From Brachypodium distachyon (taxonomy: Eukaryota > Streptophyta > Magnoliopsida > Poales > Poaceae): a DNA stretch of 64,000 nt. A program made the position numbers and the translations under genes. Under the pieces are notes generated by a model. The model was not told the DNA's origin and searched no databases. It saw nothing but the letters and a program-made list of their open reading frames with translations. The stretch spans positions 19,768,501 to 19,832,500 of the forward strand of contig NC_016132.3 in assembly GCF_000005505.3 (NCBI RefSeq), given 5' to 3'. This document shows, piece by piece, positions 45,930 through 56,978 of the stretch; position 1 is the stretch's first letter; every line of letters starts with the position of its first letter.

Positions 45930-48045
45930 CGACCGTCAATTCCCGAGCAAATTAAGCTGCGCGCGCGCGTATGTACGTGGTCTCAGTTAGACTGGTGAGT
46001 GGCGCGCGAGCAGGCGGAGCTAGCACGTATATGCAGGGAGGAGCTGGGGGACCAGGTACGTAGTTCAGGTGAAAATAGTGTCCTGTATGTAATGTGCATT
46101 ACGGAGGTTTGGACACGCAGTCGTTGTCATGTGTCAAGTGTGGGAAAGTGGTTGCATGCATGTCTTGTTGTCTTTGCTTTCTGCCGTGCGAGGAGGGGCG
46201 GGCCGGCGAGGGTACGTACGTAGACCGTGCCCATCAAGGATCGATCGTGAAAGCAAGCGACGACCGACGATCGAGACGGTTAGGAGACTTGTCATGGATG
46301 GAGTCTGTGTCGCTTGGGTGCACCGTCTTTAGCTCTAGAGACCTGAATGATGCGGTGGTCGCTGCCAATTTGCCGAACATTTTTTCTCCTGGACAGACAT
46401 GCACATGTAGATGTAGGCGGTCTCTATTCTTAGTCAAATATTTTTTTGGAAAAAAGGTTTTAGCCTGGTCGAGCACTGGATTGCGGCAACAAGTCTATTC
46501 ATCACTGTCGCATCGAAGACCCATGCTTCGGTTGACCGATGAAAGACTGACAAACAACCAACAAATTTGCATATGCATGCGTGTAGTCTGGAGCCTGGTT
46601 GTGCTACAGCGAAAGAAGCTGAAATGGGCTGTCGTTGGGTACTAATGGGCCGAATACTCCTAAGTTCGTTCATCGGCTGAATTTTATTTTGGATTTGCAG
46701 TGGCAGAGCGGGTTATCTATTTATTTATTTTATCTTGGTCCTTTGGGCTGGATGCTAACCAGGCCAGAGGCCGTTCTGTATTTGTTGGTCTCCCGTCCAG
46801 CTTGAATTACGAAGTTGACAAGGCCACCCAAAAGATAAATCATGTGCTTTTCCTTACCTCGAATGAAGCTGAAGCTAATAAATCAACCTTTGTGCAAGGT
46901 CGTAAATCATTTTCTTATGAACTACTATCTCCGTTCCAAAATACTATAAGAATTCTTAAATTTGTTTTAAGTAAAAAAAATCAAGTTTGATCAAGTTAAC
47001 TTGATCAGTATAAGATGTCCTTATGTCTTTGCATACATGGCATACTACAAGTTTAAATTCAACCAAAATTGTCTTTTCATCTCTTACTTAACGGTGAACT
47101 CACGGTAATGGTATGTTTGAACCCCATGCAAATTTTGAGTGACAGATTTGGAACTAGAAAATTCTCATCGACATTTGAGCATCTAGCCAAAATTTGGATG
47201 GCAAATATGGAATTCTCTCCTTGAAACAACAAACAGTGCAATTCAAATATCCCATACATCTGTCTAGTCGGCCCTTGCTATCGGTTGAGATACAGTTAAG
47301 TCTGATGCTATCTTGTTGTGATTAGTTGGCACTTGCCATCTCAATCTCCCCCCTCACTCTCAAGTCTCATCAAGTTCATTGTCTTCGTGATCTTCAGCTA
47401 GCTCCCGCCACTCCCACTTTGGCTTATTCTACTTCTCCCGCCAAACTCCACCCCCTTCCCCAAACCAAAACCCTATCAAAGAGAAACAGGATTTGGCGAA
47501 TGCTTGGAGATGAAGTCAAAGCTTTCTTGCTCAAGAACTCTAGACGTTCGATCTCTATATTTTCCTCACCTGGATCTAATGTTTGGGGCTAGAGGAAGAT
47601 GGACATAGTCTATGGTGTCAACCATTTTTATTTGGCAAACAAATAGTTGTGGACGAAGATGGTGGTATAAATAATCCATTCACAAAAACTAGTCATTTTA
47701 TAAAAGTCGTGTACCGGAGTTTTTCTCTTGACTGGGCACTCCCCAGGCATGCCTAGCTATGATGTGGATGTTCTGTTCAAAACCTCCATTTTCATTTTCA
47801 TATGAACATCACAGGGAAATAAAAAGCTGCACATCACTTTACTTGATTTTTATTAGGAGGAAGGGAGAATGTCCCGGCCTCACTTTACTTCATAGTACAT
47901 GGAACTACTATTAGTATCTCCGGCATAAATTACCAATATATAGCTACAACGAAAACATAAGTTGATGATAACACTCGCCATGTTCCCATCTATCGCAGCG
48001 TATAGTACGAGAGTTCATACGCCGGAGAGTAACGTACTCCTGGAT
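45930..48045. other. Interval between the two LTP copies
   Basis: The part 45930 to about 46830 is the upstream flank of the LTP pseudogene and matches 48533-49390 in order, for instance GGACACGCA, GTCAAGTGTGG, AGCGAAAGAAGCT and AATGGGCTGTCG. The rest (46830-48045) has no recognised gene. A degenerate Stowaway-like end lies near 46925, and an 88-codon ORF at 47326-47592 has no recognisable family. Confidence 0.5.
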
Positions 48046-48532
48046 TTAATCTGCACAAAAACTGTCACGTTAAAAGATCTCCAAAACCATCAAAAAGAAA
48101 GGATATAAACTACTCATCATAACGCGAATATAAATTCCACGTACGAATTGAGCTGCAGCTGTCGTTGGGGCCGGTCTTGTAGGGCAGCGGGACGCCGCAC
48201 CTGGCGGGCAGCCCGGCGGCCCGGGTGAGGTACGGCCCGCCCTTGGCGCCGGAGGAGACGTTCTTGAGGCAGACGCAGACGGTGCGCCTGTCCTGCGTGG
48301 AGCGCGCGCCGGACACGAGCCGCTTGATCCCCGTGCAGCACGCCCGCGGCACCGTCCCGCCCGACTGCACGTACCCGAGGCACGGCATCAGCGTGTTGTA
48401 CACCGTCGAGCACGACAGCGCCGCGCGCGCCCCGCCCGGCGCCATCGCCACCGCCAGCATCACCACCACGAGTACTACCTGCAGCGCCGCCACTGCCGGC
48501 GAACCCCGGCGTGTCGTCCCGGAACGAGCCAT
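48046..48532 (-). CDS. Type 1 non-specific lipid transfer protein
   Basis: Secreted small protein that binds lipids in a hydrophobic tunnel; the family acts in cuticle formation, signalling and defence. Exon 1 is 48532-48145. The intron has donor GTACGT and acceptor TTTTGTGCAG. Exon 2 is only 48050-48046, completing His and a TAA stop, so the product is 130 aa ending CSSIH. The signal peptide is about residues 1-37 (VVLVVVMLAVA, then GGARA). The eight cysteines are C41, C51, C65, C66, C86, C88, C112 and C126, in the type 1 spacing X9, X13, CC, X19, CXC, X23, X13. An intron a few codons before the stop is typical of LTP1 genes. Without this splice the frame would add about ten unrelated residues. 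A TATA stretch lies about 105 bp upstream. It is one of a tandem pair whose other member is a pseudogene. Confidence 0.9.
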
Positions 48533-48635
48533 CGATCGATGGAGCCCGGCCAACTCGATCGATCCCGAGCAAAGCTGGATTGGTACTGCGTGATCTAGGT
48601 GAAGCGTATTGTGGTCTGAGACAGGTAGAGAGCAC

Positions 48636-48643
48636 ATATATAT
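48636..48643 (-). promoter_or_regulatory. Probable TATA box of the intact LTP gene
   Basis: ATATATAT, about 105 bp upstream of the ATG. The matching position of the pseudogene (near 46026-46033) keeps only CGTATATG. Confidence 0.5.
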
Positions 48644-51600
48644 GTAGAGAGGTGGCCGGCCAGGTATGTGTGAGAATAGTGTCCCAGTGGTCTTGCCACA
48701 TGTGCAGTAGGGAGGTTTTGGACACGCACGCATTTGTCATGAGTCAAGTGTGGACACAGGTGCTTGCATTTTCCTTGATTCTGCCGTGCAAGGAGGGCAT
48801 GACCATCAACGCTAGCTAGCTCTATCCTGAAATTAACTAATTAAGCAAACCATCGAGAAACGACGTACGACCGACGACCGACGACGAGACGGGGAAGCGA
48901 TCGACGGCTCATGTGCGTTAATTGTGTGCACTAGGGGCGGCTTGGGTGCATGATCTTAGCTCTAGTGACCTGAATGATTGGGTGGTCGCTGCTGCCAATT
49001 TGCTAAATATTCTTTTATCTGGACAATCAGACACTTGTGCGGAGGCGGTCTATTCTTAGTCAAATATTTTTCGGAAGAGTTCACAGTCGAGCACTGGTCT
49101 GGGGTGACGGAGTCTATTCAGCACTCGCGCACCGAAGACCCGTGCTTCAGTTGAAACAACCAAGTACCAACAAATTTGCATATGCCTGCGTGTGTGCTAA
49201 CTGCTAAGCGAAAGACCTACAGCGAAAGAAGCTTAAATGGGCTGTCGCTGGCCACTAATGGGCCAAATACTCCTACGTTCGCCGATATGTCATGTTTTTT
49301 AAATCTTCGGCCTTGTAGTTGGGCTGGACACTAACGAGTCCAGAGGCCGTTCTGTATTTGCTGGTCCCCGTCCAGCTTGAATTGGGATCCGCTCAAACGA
49401 AAAGCTTGAATTGGGATCCGCTCAAAACAAAAAGCTTGAATTGGGAAGCTGACAAGTGACAAGACCCAAAAAAGGGTTTCTCTCTGCATGAGGCCTTTTC
49501 GGGCTGGTTTCTACGGTGCCTAATACTAATACTCCCGCAGACTAAATGGAGTATTAGGAAAGGGTATAATCGATTTTTCACATTTCAATTGAAAAACAAA
49601 ATAGCAAAATTCTACTTTTTTCCATCCTGCCGCACGGGGCACACGTCTGCTCCAGCACGCCGCCTACCTCCTAATCGCAGCATCCGGCGCACCCCTCCTC
49701 TGGCGCCTCCGCCGTGCTCCAACGCCGTCGAAGTCCTCATCGCAGCGGCCGTCGGCGTCCTCCTCCTGCGCGTCCGCCGTCCTCCAGCATCGCCGGCGTC
49801 TGCCGCCCTGCTCCGGCGACTCCGCCGTCCTCGCACGCCTCCGCCGGAGTCCGCCGCCGCCTCGCAGCGCGCCGCCGCCCATCTCGCATTGGCCACCGCA
49901 GCCCTCTGCCAACCCCGCCACCACCCTCCTCCACGCCGGCCAGCGCCGTCCTAGCCGCGGCCGCTGCTGCTTTCTGCGTGACTCGCGGAGCCGTCATCGC
50001 AGCGGCCGCCGTTGAGAGCTCTGTCCGTGCATTTCTTTTCTTCTTTTTTTTACCTTTTGAGAGTAGATTTTCAGCGGTTGAGCTCTTCTCTGGTCCACCG
50101 AGATTAATGTAAACCGTCCATTAATACTCCATCCAAATACTCCATATATCTAAGTTGGAGTATCAGGAAGTAACAACAATTCTGGGCCTTTAGATTGAAA
50201 AAAATGGACGGTTCACATTAATCTAGGGATACCAGAGAAGAGCTCCTCTTCGGAGGCACCTTTCCTTCTTTCACAGGTTTCTCTCTGCATGAGAATTAAA
50301 ACCAGATCTGGTTAATCACACTTAGCTAATGAAAACGGTATCGGTTAACCCAGTTCCAGTTCCGGTTAATTGGTTTTTTCCTGCTCCCCCCCAGCTTCAG
50401 ACTTCAGTAGTTTTTTTTTTTAGGGACATACTTCAGTTAGTTGGACATCTTAACAAATAACAACCCAGCGATGCTGACAGCAAATGCTAGTAGAAAACAA
50501 TACCAGAAGACATCCCGGAATTGAAGGCCTCACATGAACGTGCCTTTCATCATGATGAGGAAAGGGATCTGGGCTGGATAACGCAGAAAAGCTTGGCATT
50601 ATTCCACGTCTTTTTGGGTGATCGTTGGGGCAATTGCTTCGTTCCAGTGCACTATCCACATCAGCCACAGCCCACAGATCAGCCGTTCTTGCAGACCAGC
50701 GACACGCCACCCGGCGAACCAACGTACGGTTGCTCGACCAGGACCATGCACATGCATGGAGACATACATGGTATCAGTAGTATTACATTCCTGTACACAT
50801 TATGCTGTGCCATCCAGCTTGTCATAACTCATAAAGATATGGAAACGGTGAGGTGAGCGATTGATCCGGTCGGCCAAGCAGATTTACAGAGGCGCACAAT
50901 TTTGAAGAGTTACATAAATTCCTGAAATGCAGCATTGCGAATTGGCCGCATCGATTCACCGAAAATTTGGGACAACAATGCTCTTCCAATCTCGGGTATG
51001 TTGTCGATCCACAGGCAGAAGCATGTGTAATGATTTTTTTTATGCATAATGCACTGGATCGGAATATATGCCGCTGTTTTCACCCATTTTTTCCAAGCAA
51101 AGAATATTCTTGGCAATCATGAAGACAGCAGGTGCAAGTGCAACTCTGGAAAGCTTAGCTAGCTAATAACTACTGTAACCAGCAGTACTACTATATACAC
51201 CGGTGTAACGAATCAATGGGATGTTTTGTCTGATGATATATTCGGACGACGATGATGAGCTCGCGCAGGATCTCGGATTCGCTCTCGGAACAGTCACGGC
51301 CGGCGGCCCCGCGGCAGTCGGCAGGGCCGGCGTTTCACTGTGACCCCTGGATGGCTGGATCAATTTTATAGCGATCCCAATCCGTTTTGGAGGGATCTGC
51401 GCGCACTGCATGAGCGCCCCAGGTTTACGAGAGTCCCATCAGTGCAAGATCCTGCAATCTACTCCGTATTTCGTTGTGTCAGCCCACATGGCTCCCCTGC
51501 CGCCCTCCTCCCACAGGAATGTCCTTGTCGTAATCTTCACGTACAACAGCGCCGCTGCCGCGCTGCGCTACACATACTGTTCTGCTCCTACACATGGCCT

Positions 51601-53330
51601 GTGAACTGCATTTTTCTTCGTCTGAACATTTGCGTCAAAATTTGAGAATTCAGGATAAGACGATGTGATAGCATCTCGTGGTCTCGTGGGCCTGCGATTC
51701 AGCATGGAGCCGCCTGGTCGGAGCGTGACGGGCCCAATCCAAGACGGGGGAGACAAGTGGGGAACGGGCCGGCTCTCTAGTGAGTGACAGCAGAGTTAGC
51801 CGTAACGCCCGGCCGGGAGCGAGCGCAACCATGTGAAACTAACATGGCATGGCCGCATGGGGCCGGCGGCAAGCGTTAGCGTGGGGAACTGCTGATTTTC
51901 CATTAAACTGACACCGCCAGTCCGCCACACCACACCGGTGCGGCGGTAGTACCATGCATTCTATCCTTGGAAAGCATGGGCGCCTTTGCACCGCAGATCG
52001 ATCGATGTTAAAACTTAAAACATGATAGGTTCTGGCTTGGGATAAGCAAGACCTGAATTACTTTGCCATGCATGCATATGGTAGGAATGAGCTTTGGTTC
52101 AAAGCTGTTGGATGTATACACTGCTCCAGCCTCACTCTGATCACCTACACAGATCAGTCGTGCCATGTTCCATGTTCCTTTCACGTGAGGAACTGAGCAT
52201 GTGCCCGTGTGAGCCCGGCCGCTGCAGGAGAACAAGCCCCACCAGGCAGGAATGCCTATTCGCACTCCCTGGATTATCTTAAAACATGTATCAACCTTAA
52301 AACATGCGCTAATCATTGAAGCCGGCAACGGGCTAATTACTTGTTCATGCATGCCCGTTTGATGACCCCCCCTCCGTGTGGGTGGTGTGTCTGGCGTCAT
52401 GGCAGGGGGCATCTTCATGTGCTGATGTGTGTTTGTGCCCCCGACAAAGCCACGCTTTCCTTTTTGTATCTGACGGTGGTACCATGTACTACTCTTCAGC
52501 AGGTCTAAATAAGCAAGGTGAGCTTAATTAACACTAGGAAATAAATAAATTAGGACTGTCTCAGGAGCTTCAGCTGTCACTAAACCTCCGGGCTTCACTC
52601 TACCGGGCAAACAGATATATGTAAATCCATGATACGGCGAGTCGGTGGCCAATCGCCCGCATGTGGTCACTGCAAACATCCATTCGTCGAGACACGCCAA
52701 GAGCTCTTGGATGGTGTAGTTAAGTTTATCCCCGGAATGGAGCCCGGCCGGGGCAAAATCGGCACCGTGGCACGCCGCTCGATCACCGCTTAGATTGTTA
52801 TCGTCTGTATCCACAAGACATCCCATGCCGCGCCGGGACACCGAACATGAGCGGATCCCTCCGGCCCTGATACACAAACACAAACACGGCGTCTTGGATG
52901 GACACTTCTCCTCGTCGCCAAGCCGAGCCGGAGGCCATCGATCAGGTCCACGGAGTTAATTAAGGCATCCTGGGTCTGTTTTTCCGGCCGAGTCCTAGCG
53001 AGAGCCATGTGGGGAGTTGGGCGCGTCCGGACCCCACGCGGACGCTCAGCAAGCAGTTGGTGCCTGTTACGTACTACTCCGCCTCGGCGCCCCGCTGCGG
53101 CCTAGAACACTCGCATGTGCGCCTGATTTGTACGTATTAACTGCCGCTGGCCTCCGTGGCACGTCACAGCCCTCACTCACGCCCGGCCTTCAATTTTCTT
53201 GTCTTCCTTTTTTTGGTCTGTCACGTTGATCACCGAATTTGGGGGAGGAAGAAAGAAATGTTACTGCACCTGCGCTGCATGCGCACGGCCCCGAGTTTTC
53301 CAACCGCCCACCGGCACTAAAAAGCTTTTA
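48644..53330. other. Long interval between the LTP and expansin genes
   Basis: The left part, to about 49390, is the duplicated LTP upstream flank. At 49620-50020 there is a GC-rich block built of repeated CTCCGCCGTCC-like words with ORFs in several frames; it looks low-complexity rather than a gene. The 42-bp inverted repeat pair at 50080/50204 is listed separately. I see no supported gene from 50250 to 53330, only short ORFs without family character. Confidence 0.5.
50080..50245. repeat. Foldback: 42-bp inverted repeat pair
   Basis: Arms 50080-50121 (starting GAGCTCTTCTCTGGT) and 50204-50245 (ending ACCAGAGAAGAGCTC) are inverted copies with a few mismatches, separated by about 82 bp. Both contain ATTAATGT and CCGTCCAT or complements. 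Could be a MITE or foldback element; no target duplication assigned. Confidence 0.6.
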
Positions 53331-53337
53331 GACTGGC

Positions 53338-53346
53338 TATAAATAC
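53338..53346 (+). promoter_or_regulatory. TATA box of the alpha-expansin gene
   Basis: CTATAAATA, about 130 bp upstream of the ATG, a strong match to the plant TATA consensus and spaced for a leader of roughly 100 nt. Confidence 0.75.
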
Positions 53347-53475
53347 GTTGGCTTGGAGGAACCAATGCTCCTCACTGCCAACCGCAACCCGTGCTAGCTC
53401 TCTTTCCACTCTGCTTTCAGATAGCCTCACTCAAAGGTTAGCTTGGCTGTTAGAGGAAGCTTCTAGCTCTTAGCC

Positions 53476-54719
53476 ATGGGCATTGCCGGCGCTCTCATCT
53501 TCCTCCTCTCGTCATCCTGTTTCCTCGCCCGGCAAGCCGCTGCCGGCGGGTACGGGGGGTGGCAGAGCGCTCATGCCACGTTCTACGGCGGCGGCGATGC
53601 TTCCGGCACAATGGGTGAGTTCAATTTCTTACAATGAACTTACTAACCTTGTGAACAAAATCAAGTCTCTCACACACACGGTGTTCGTTCTGCAGGCGGG
53701 GCTTGCGGGTACGGCAACCTGTACAGCCAGGGGTACGGCACGAACACGGCGGCGCTGAGCACGGCGCTGTTCAACGACGGCGCGGCGTGCGGGTCCTGCT
53801 ACGAGCTGCGGTGCGACAACGACGGGAAATGGTGCCTGCCGGGCTCCATCATGGTGACGGCCACCAACTTCTGCCCGCCCAACTACGGCCTCCCCAGCGA
53901 CGACGGCGGCTGGTGCAACCCGCCGCGCCCGCACTTCGACATGGCCGAGCCGGCCTTCCTCCACATCGCTCAGTACCGCGCCGGCATCGTCCCCGTCGCC
54001 TTCAGAAGGTGCGTCATTTGATTAACTACGTGTAATTTCTTCTTGGCACGTTGATTATGTACGGGCTCGCGACTTAAGTCTGTTGTACCGTGTCCTGTGG
54101 CTCGACCGACCGAACCCATGGTTTTAATTCACCAGCCACGACGACCCAGGCGTCGGTCGGTTTGATGAAGATACGCGGGGGCCACGGTCGGTTCGGCTCA
54201 TAAGTTTTAGGCGGTCCCCTGTCTGCGGATTCGATACGGTGCACGCGGATAGGCACAGGCAGGCAGGGCTGCTGGCTGGTACACGCATGTGCCGTGCCAT
54301 TTAACGTTACAGCTTCAGTCCTCCCGTAGTGACGCGGTCCATCGATGACCCGGACAAAATCTCGGGCGCACGTACTGAATACTGATCAAGGCGTTGTGTG
54401 TTAATGAATCTGCAGGGTCCCGTGCGTGAAGAAGGGCGGCATCCGGTTCACCATCAACGGCCACTCCTACTTCAACCTGGTGCTGGTGACCAACGTGGCC
54501 GGCGCCGGGGACGTGCGCTCCGTGTCCGTCAAGGGCACGCGCACGGCGTGGCAGACCATGTCGAGGAACTGGGGCCAGAACTGGCAGAGCAACACCTACC
54601 TGGACGGCCAGTGCCTCTCCTTCAGGGTCACCTCCAGCGACGGTCGCACCGTCACCAGCAACGCCGCCGTGCCCGCCGGCTGGCAGTTCGGACAGACCTT
54701 CGAGGGCGCCCAGTTCTAG
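53476..54719 (+). CDS. Alpha-expansin (EXPA family), three exons
   Basis: Secreted cell-wall loosening protein acting non-hydrolytically on cellulose-xyloglucan contacts during growth. Exons are 53476-53614, 53696-54008 and 54416-54719, all GT-AG and in frame, giving 251 aa. Signal peptide is about residues 1-23. The first domain (about 24-150) has the GH45-like fold with [18 protein letters not shown], the characteristic Cys set and the HFD motif at 126-128. The alpha-insertion [11 protein letters not shown] marks it as alpha rather than beta expansin. The second, carbohydrate-binding domain (CBM63, about 160-251) carries conserved aromatic residues ([14 protein letters not shown]) and ends [14 protein letters not shown], the family C-terminus. 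Length is normal and no defect is seen. The particular EXPA number cannot be given by eye. Confidence 0.95.
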
Positions 54720-56664
54720 CCTGGCCTCCCTCGTGCCGGTCGCCGCAGCAGGATATATACATATCGATCTTCTTCTCCGAGATTAAGCATGCATTGGAGA
54801 GAAGAATTTATTTTGCATGCTGATGATCATGCAAGAGAGGCAGGCAGAAGCGAAAATTAGGCCTCTCCTTCGTTACAGTGAAGAAAGAGGTTCCGGTCCC
54901 GGGCTATGCTGAGGGCTGCTAATTAGCACCCCGCTTAGACGTTTTCTTTCTCTCCAGTTTATGAAAGGCTTGAACAATTCGAAGAAGAAAAATTGTGTTA
55001 GTTATTGCTAGCAGCTTTAAGGGAGTGGTTTGTACTCGAACTGGAGTGGAGTACTACTTTGTACTGGGCGGTGGCCTTTGTGATGAAATTAAAATTCGCA
55101 AGGCCAAATTTATGGACCAATGCTCTATCTAGCTGCACTGAAGTAGAGTTGTGACCTTCGCTGTTTGCTGTCTTCAAGTCACATGGGTGGAAGATGTTTG
55201 TGGGGCATCAATGTCGTGCCTTTTCTGGAGCCACGGCCAGCGTCGGTTGCCGTGTCCCGTTTCGCGTGTGTATGCATGATAAGCTAGTGATGAGGTCTTA
55301 TTTCATCATCCTTTGTGACTTTGTCCTCATCTGCCTGCACGTTCGTTGCGTGAATGCATGCATGCCCGCTTGCTTTGCTTGCTTCCACACGCTTAAATGC
55401 TTGATTTAGTTGGGTCGATGGTTCACGCTTGCGGTATACGTAGGATCGAGCTAGATCTGATCTTCTCGAAATGGTCCCATGGCCATGGCAAACTTACGAA
55501 ATGTATCCGCAGTGTCGTGTAGGAGGTGCTTTTGGCAACCCACATTTGGGCGACCGAATCGCATCCGATCGTCTGAAGATCGACGCATGGTTGCGTAGGC
55601 TCTAGAGCTGGCGTGATGGCGACCATGCAAGGACAAGAACGCTCCCGTACGCACAACAGCAAATTTCTAACCTTCCATGTGTGTTATTGATGCTTCCACC
55701 GTTTTGGGCTATTACTCGTCATCATTCATTTGGTAGAACTACTATATATGCGGTACTGACAGTGGAGTCGCAAGGGAGCATTTGTTTCTCTGATCTCCAT
55801 GAAAGCTGGCGATCGAGGACGCCGCGCGCGAGCCGTCGAGTACACGTCGGCCAATAATGGGCCCATTGGGCCGGCAGCGCCTCGTCAGCTCGTCATCCCC
55901 TTCACGGCTCGATTCAATTTGCATGTTTTGCTAGAATTGTTCAGCCCTGAGAGGCGCGATCGAGTCATCATCGACGGCCATGCGACTGTTGGTTGTTGTT
56001 CTCATGTTCTCTAACCCAATTCACCCGAGAATGCTTCTTGCCCCTGTGATCCTAAATTCTTCACTTAAATTTGTCTGGATATATCTATATTAAAAAAGCA
56101 TCTAGATACATGTAATATTTCGACAGCAATTTAGGATCGAAGAGAGTATAAAAAATCGGTTTTGCTGTTTCTCACTAAAGTATTCCTCGGTCGACACTGT
56201 AACCGTCCGTCTTATGTTCGTGCGGGCTGGTTGCTGGAGGAGATTCACGGCAGTTCATTGGGCCTTACGGGAGGTTGTGTGCGTTCCAAGCCTTAGTTTG
56301 GGCCTGTTTCCGTCCTCATCTATGATCTCGGCTTTGATTAAGATATTGGAAGAGTGAATTTCATTTTTTGACCCTCAAGTTGACAACTTTGACACCATTT
56401 AGTGAGATTTTTATTCTTTGATCCCATTTAGCAAAAGTTTTGCCAGAAATGACCCCATTTACATTTTTTGAGTAAATGGAATTCATTCAAAAATTAAAAA
56501 TGGACGTCCATTGACATTAAGCTTTGATGGCCGAGAAACACGTACGTCCTGAAAAGAATTCAAGAATTAATCATCACTGCCAAAACCAAGAAAAGCAAAA
56601 GGGATCAACCGATGCCATGGATACATGAATTGGGAGAACACCATCCGAAGAAGACGATCTAGTC
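54720..56664. other. Interval downstream of the expansin gene
   Basis: The first 300-400 bp are probably expansin 3' UTR. A Stowaway-like element occupies about 56043-56149 (GATCCTAAATTCTTCACTT paired with AGCAATTTAGGATC). The stretch 56350-56480 (GTGAATTTCATTTTTTGACC) looks like a transposon end but has no certain partner. No gene recognised. Confidence 0.5.
56043..56149. mobile_element. Degenerate Stowaway-like MITE
   Basis: The left arm (GATCCTAAATTCTTCAC...) and right arm (...GCAATTTAGGATCGAAGAGAG) are imperfect inverted repeats ending at TA. ATATATCTATATT and ATCTAGATACATG lie in the middle, as in other local Stowaways. Confidence 0.5.
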
Positions 56665-56978
56665 AGAGCATCTCCAATGGGCTACCCCAAAGCTATCCCA
56701 AATGTCCTATTTGGGACAAAGGGATATCTTGGCCCAAAAATCACATCTCAATGGGCTCCCCCAAACAGACAAAGTGGCCTTTTTGTCCGGACAGATCCCC
56801 CAAACTTGCCCCAAATTTGGGGGAGAAATGGGATGTCCTTTTGTCCTCTGTCCGGGCCTGGCCCAGGGACTTTTTTTTTCCTCGCACGAGCTTCTTTTCC
56901 TCCCGAACGGGATTTCCTTCGTTGCCCAGTCCCCCGTCGCCTTCCCCCGTTCGTTCTTCCCCGACCTCGAGCTCCCCC

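Noticed and set aside
46094..46645. 183-codon ORF upstream of the LTP pseudogene
   Set aside because: Lies in the duplicated flank. The homologous sequence near 48690-49250 does not keep the frame, and no motif is seen.
49589..50112. Overlapping GC-rich ORFs rich in Pro, Arg and Ala
   Set aside because: Repeated CTCCGCCGTCC-like words read in all frames, typical of low-complexity sequence rather than a gene.
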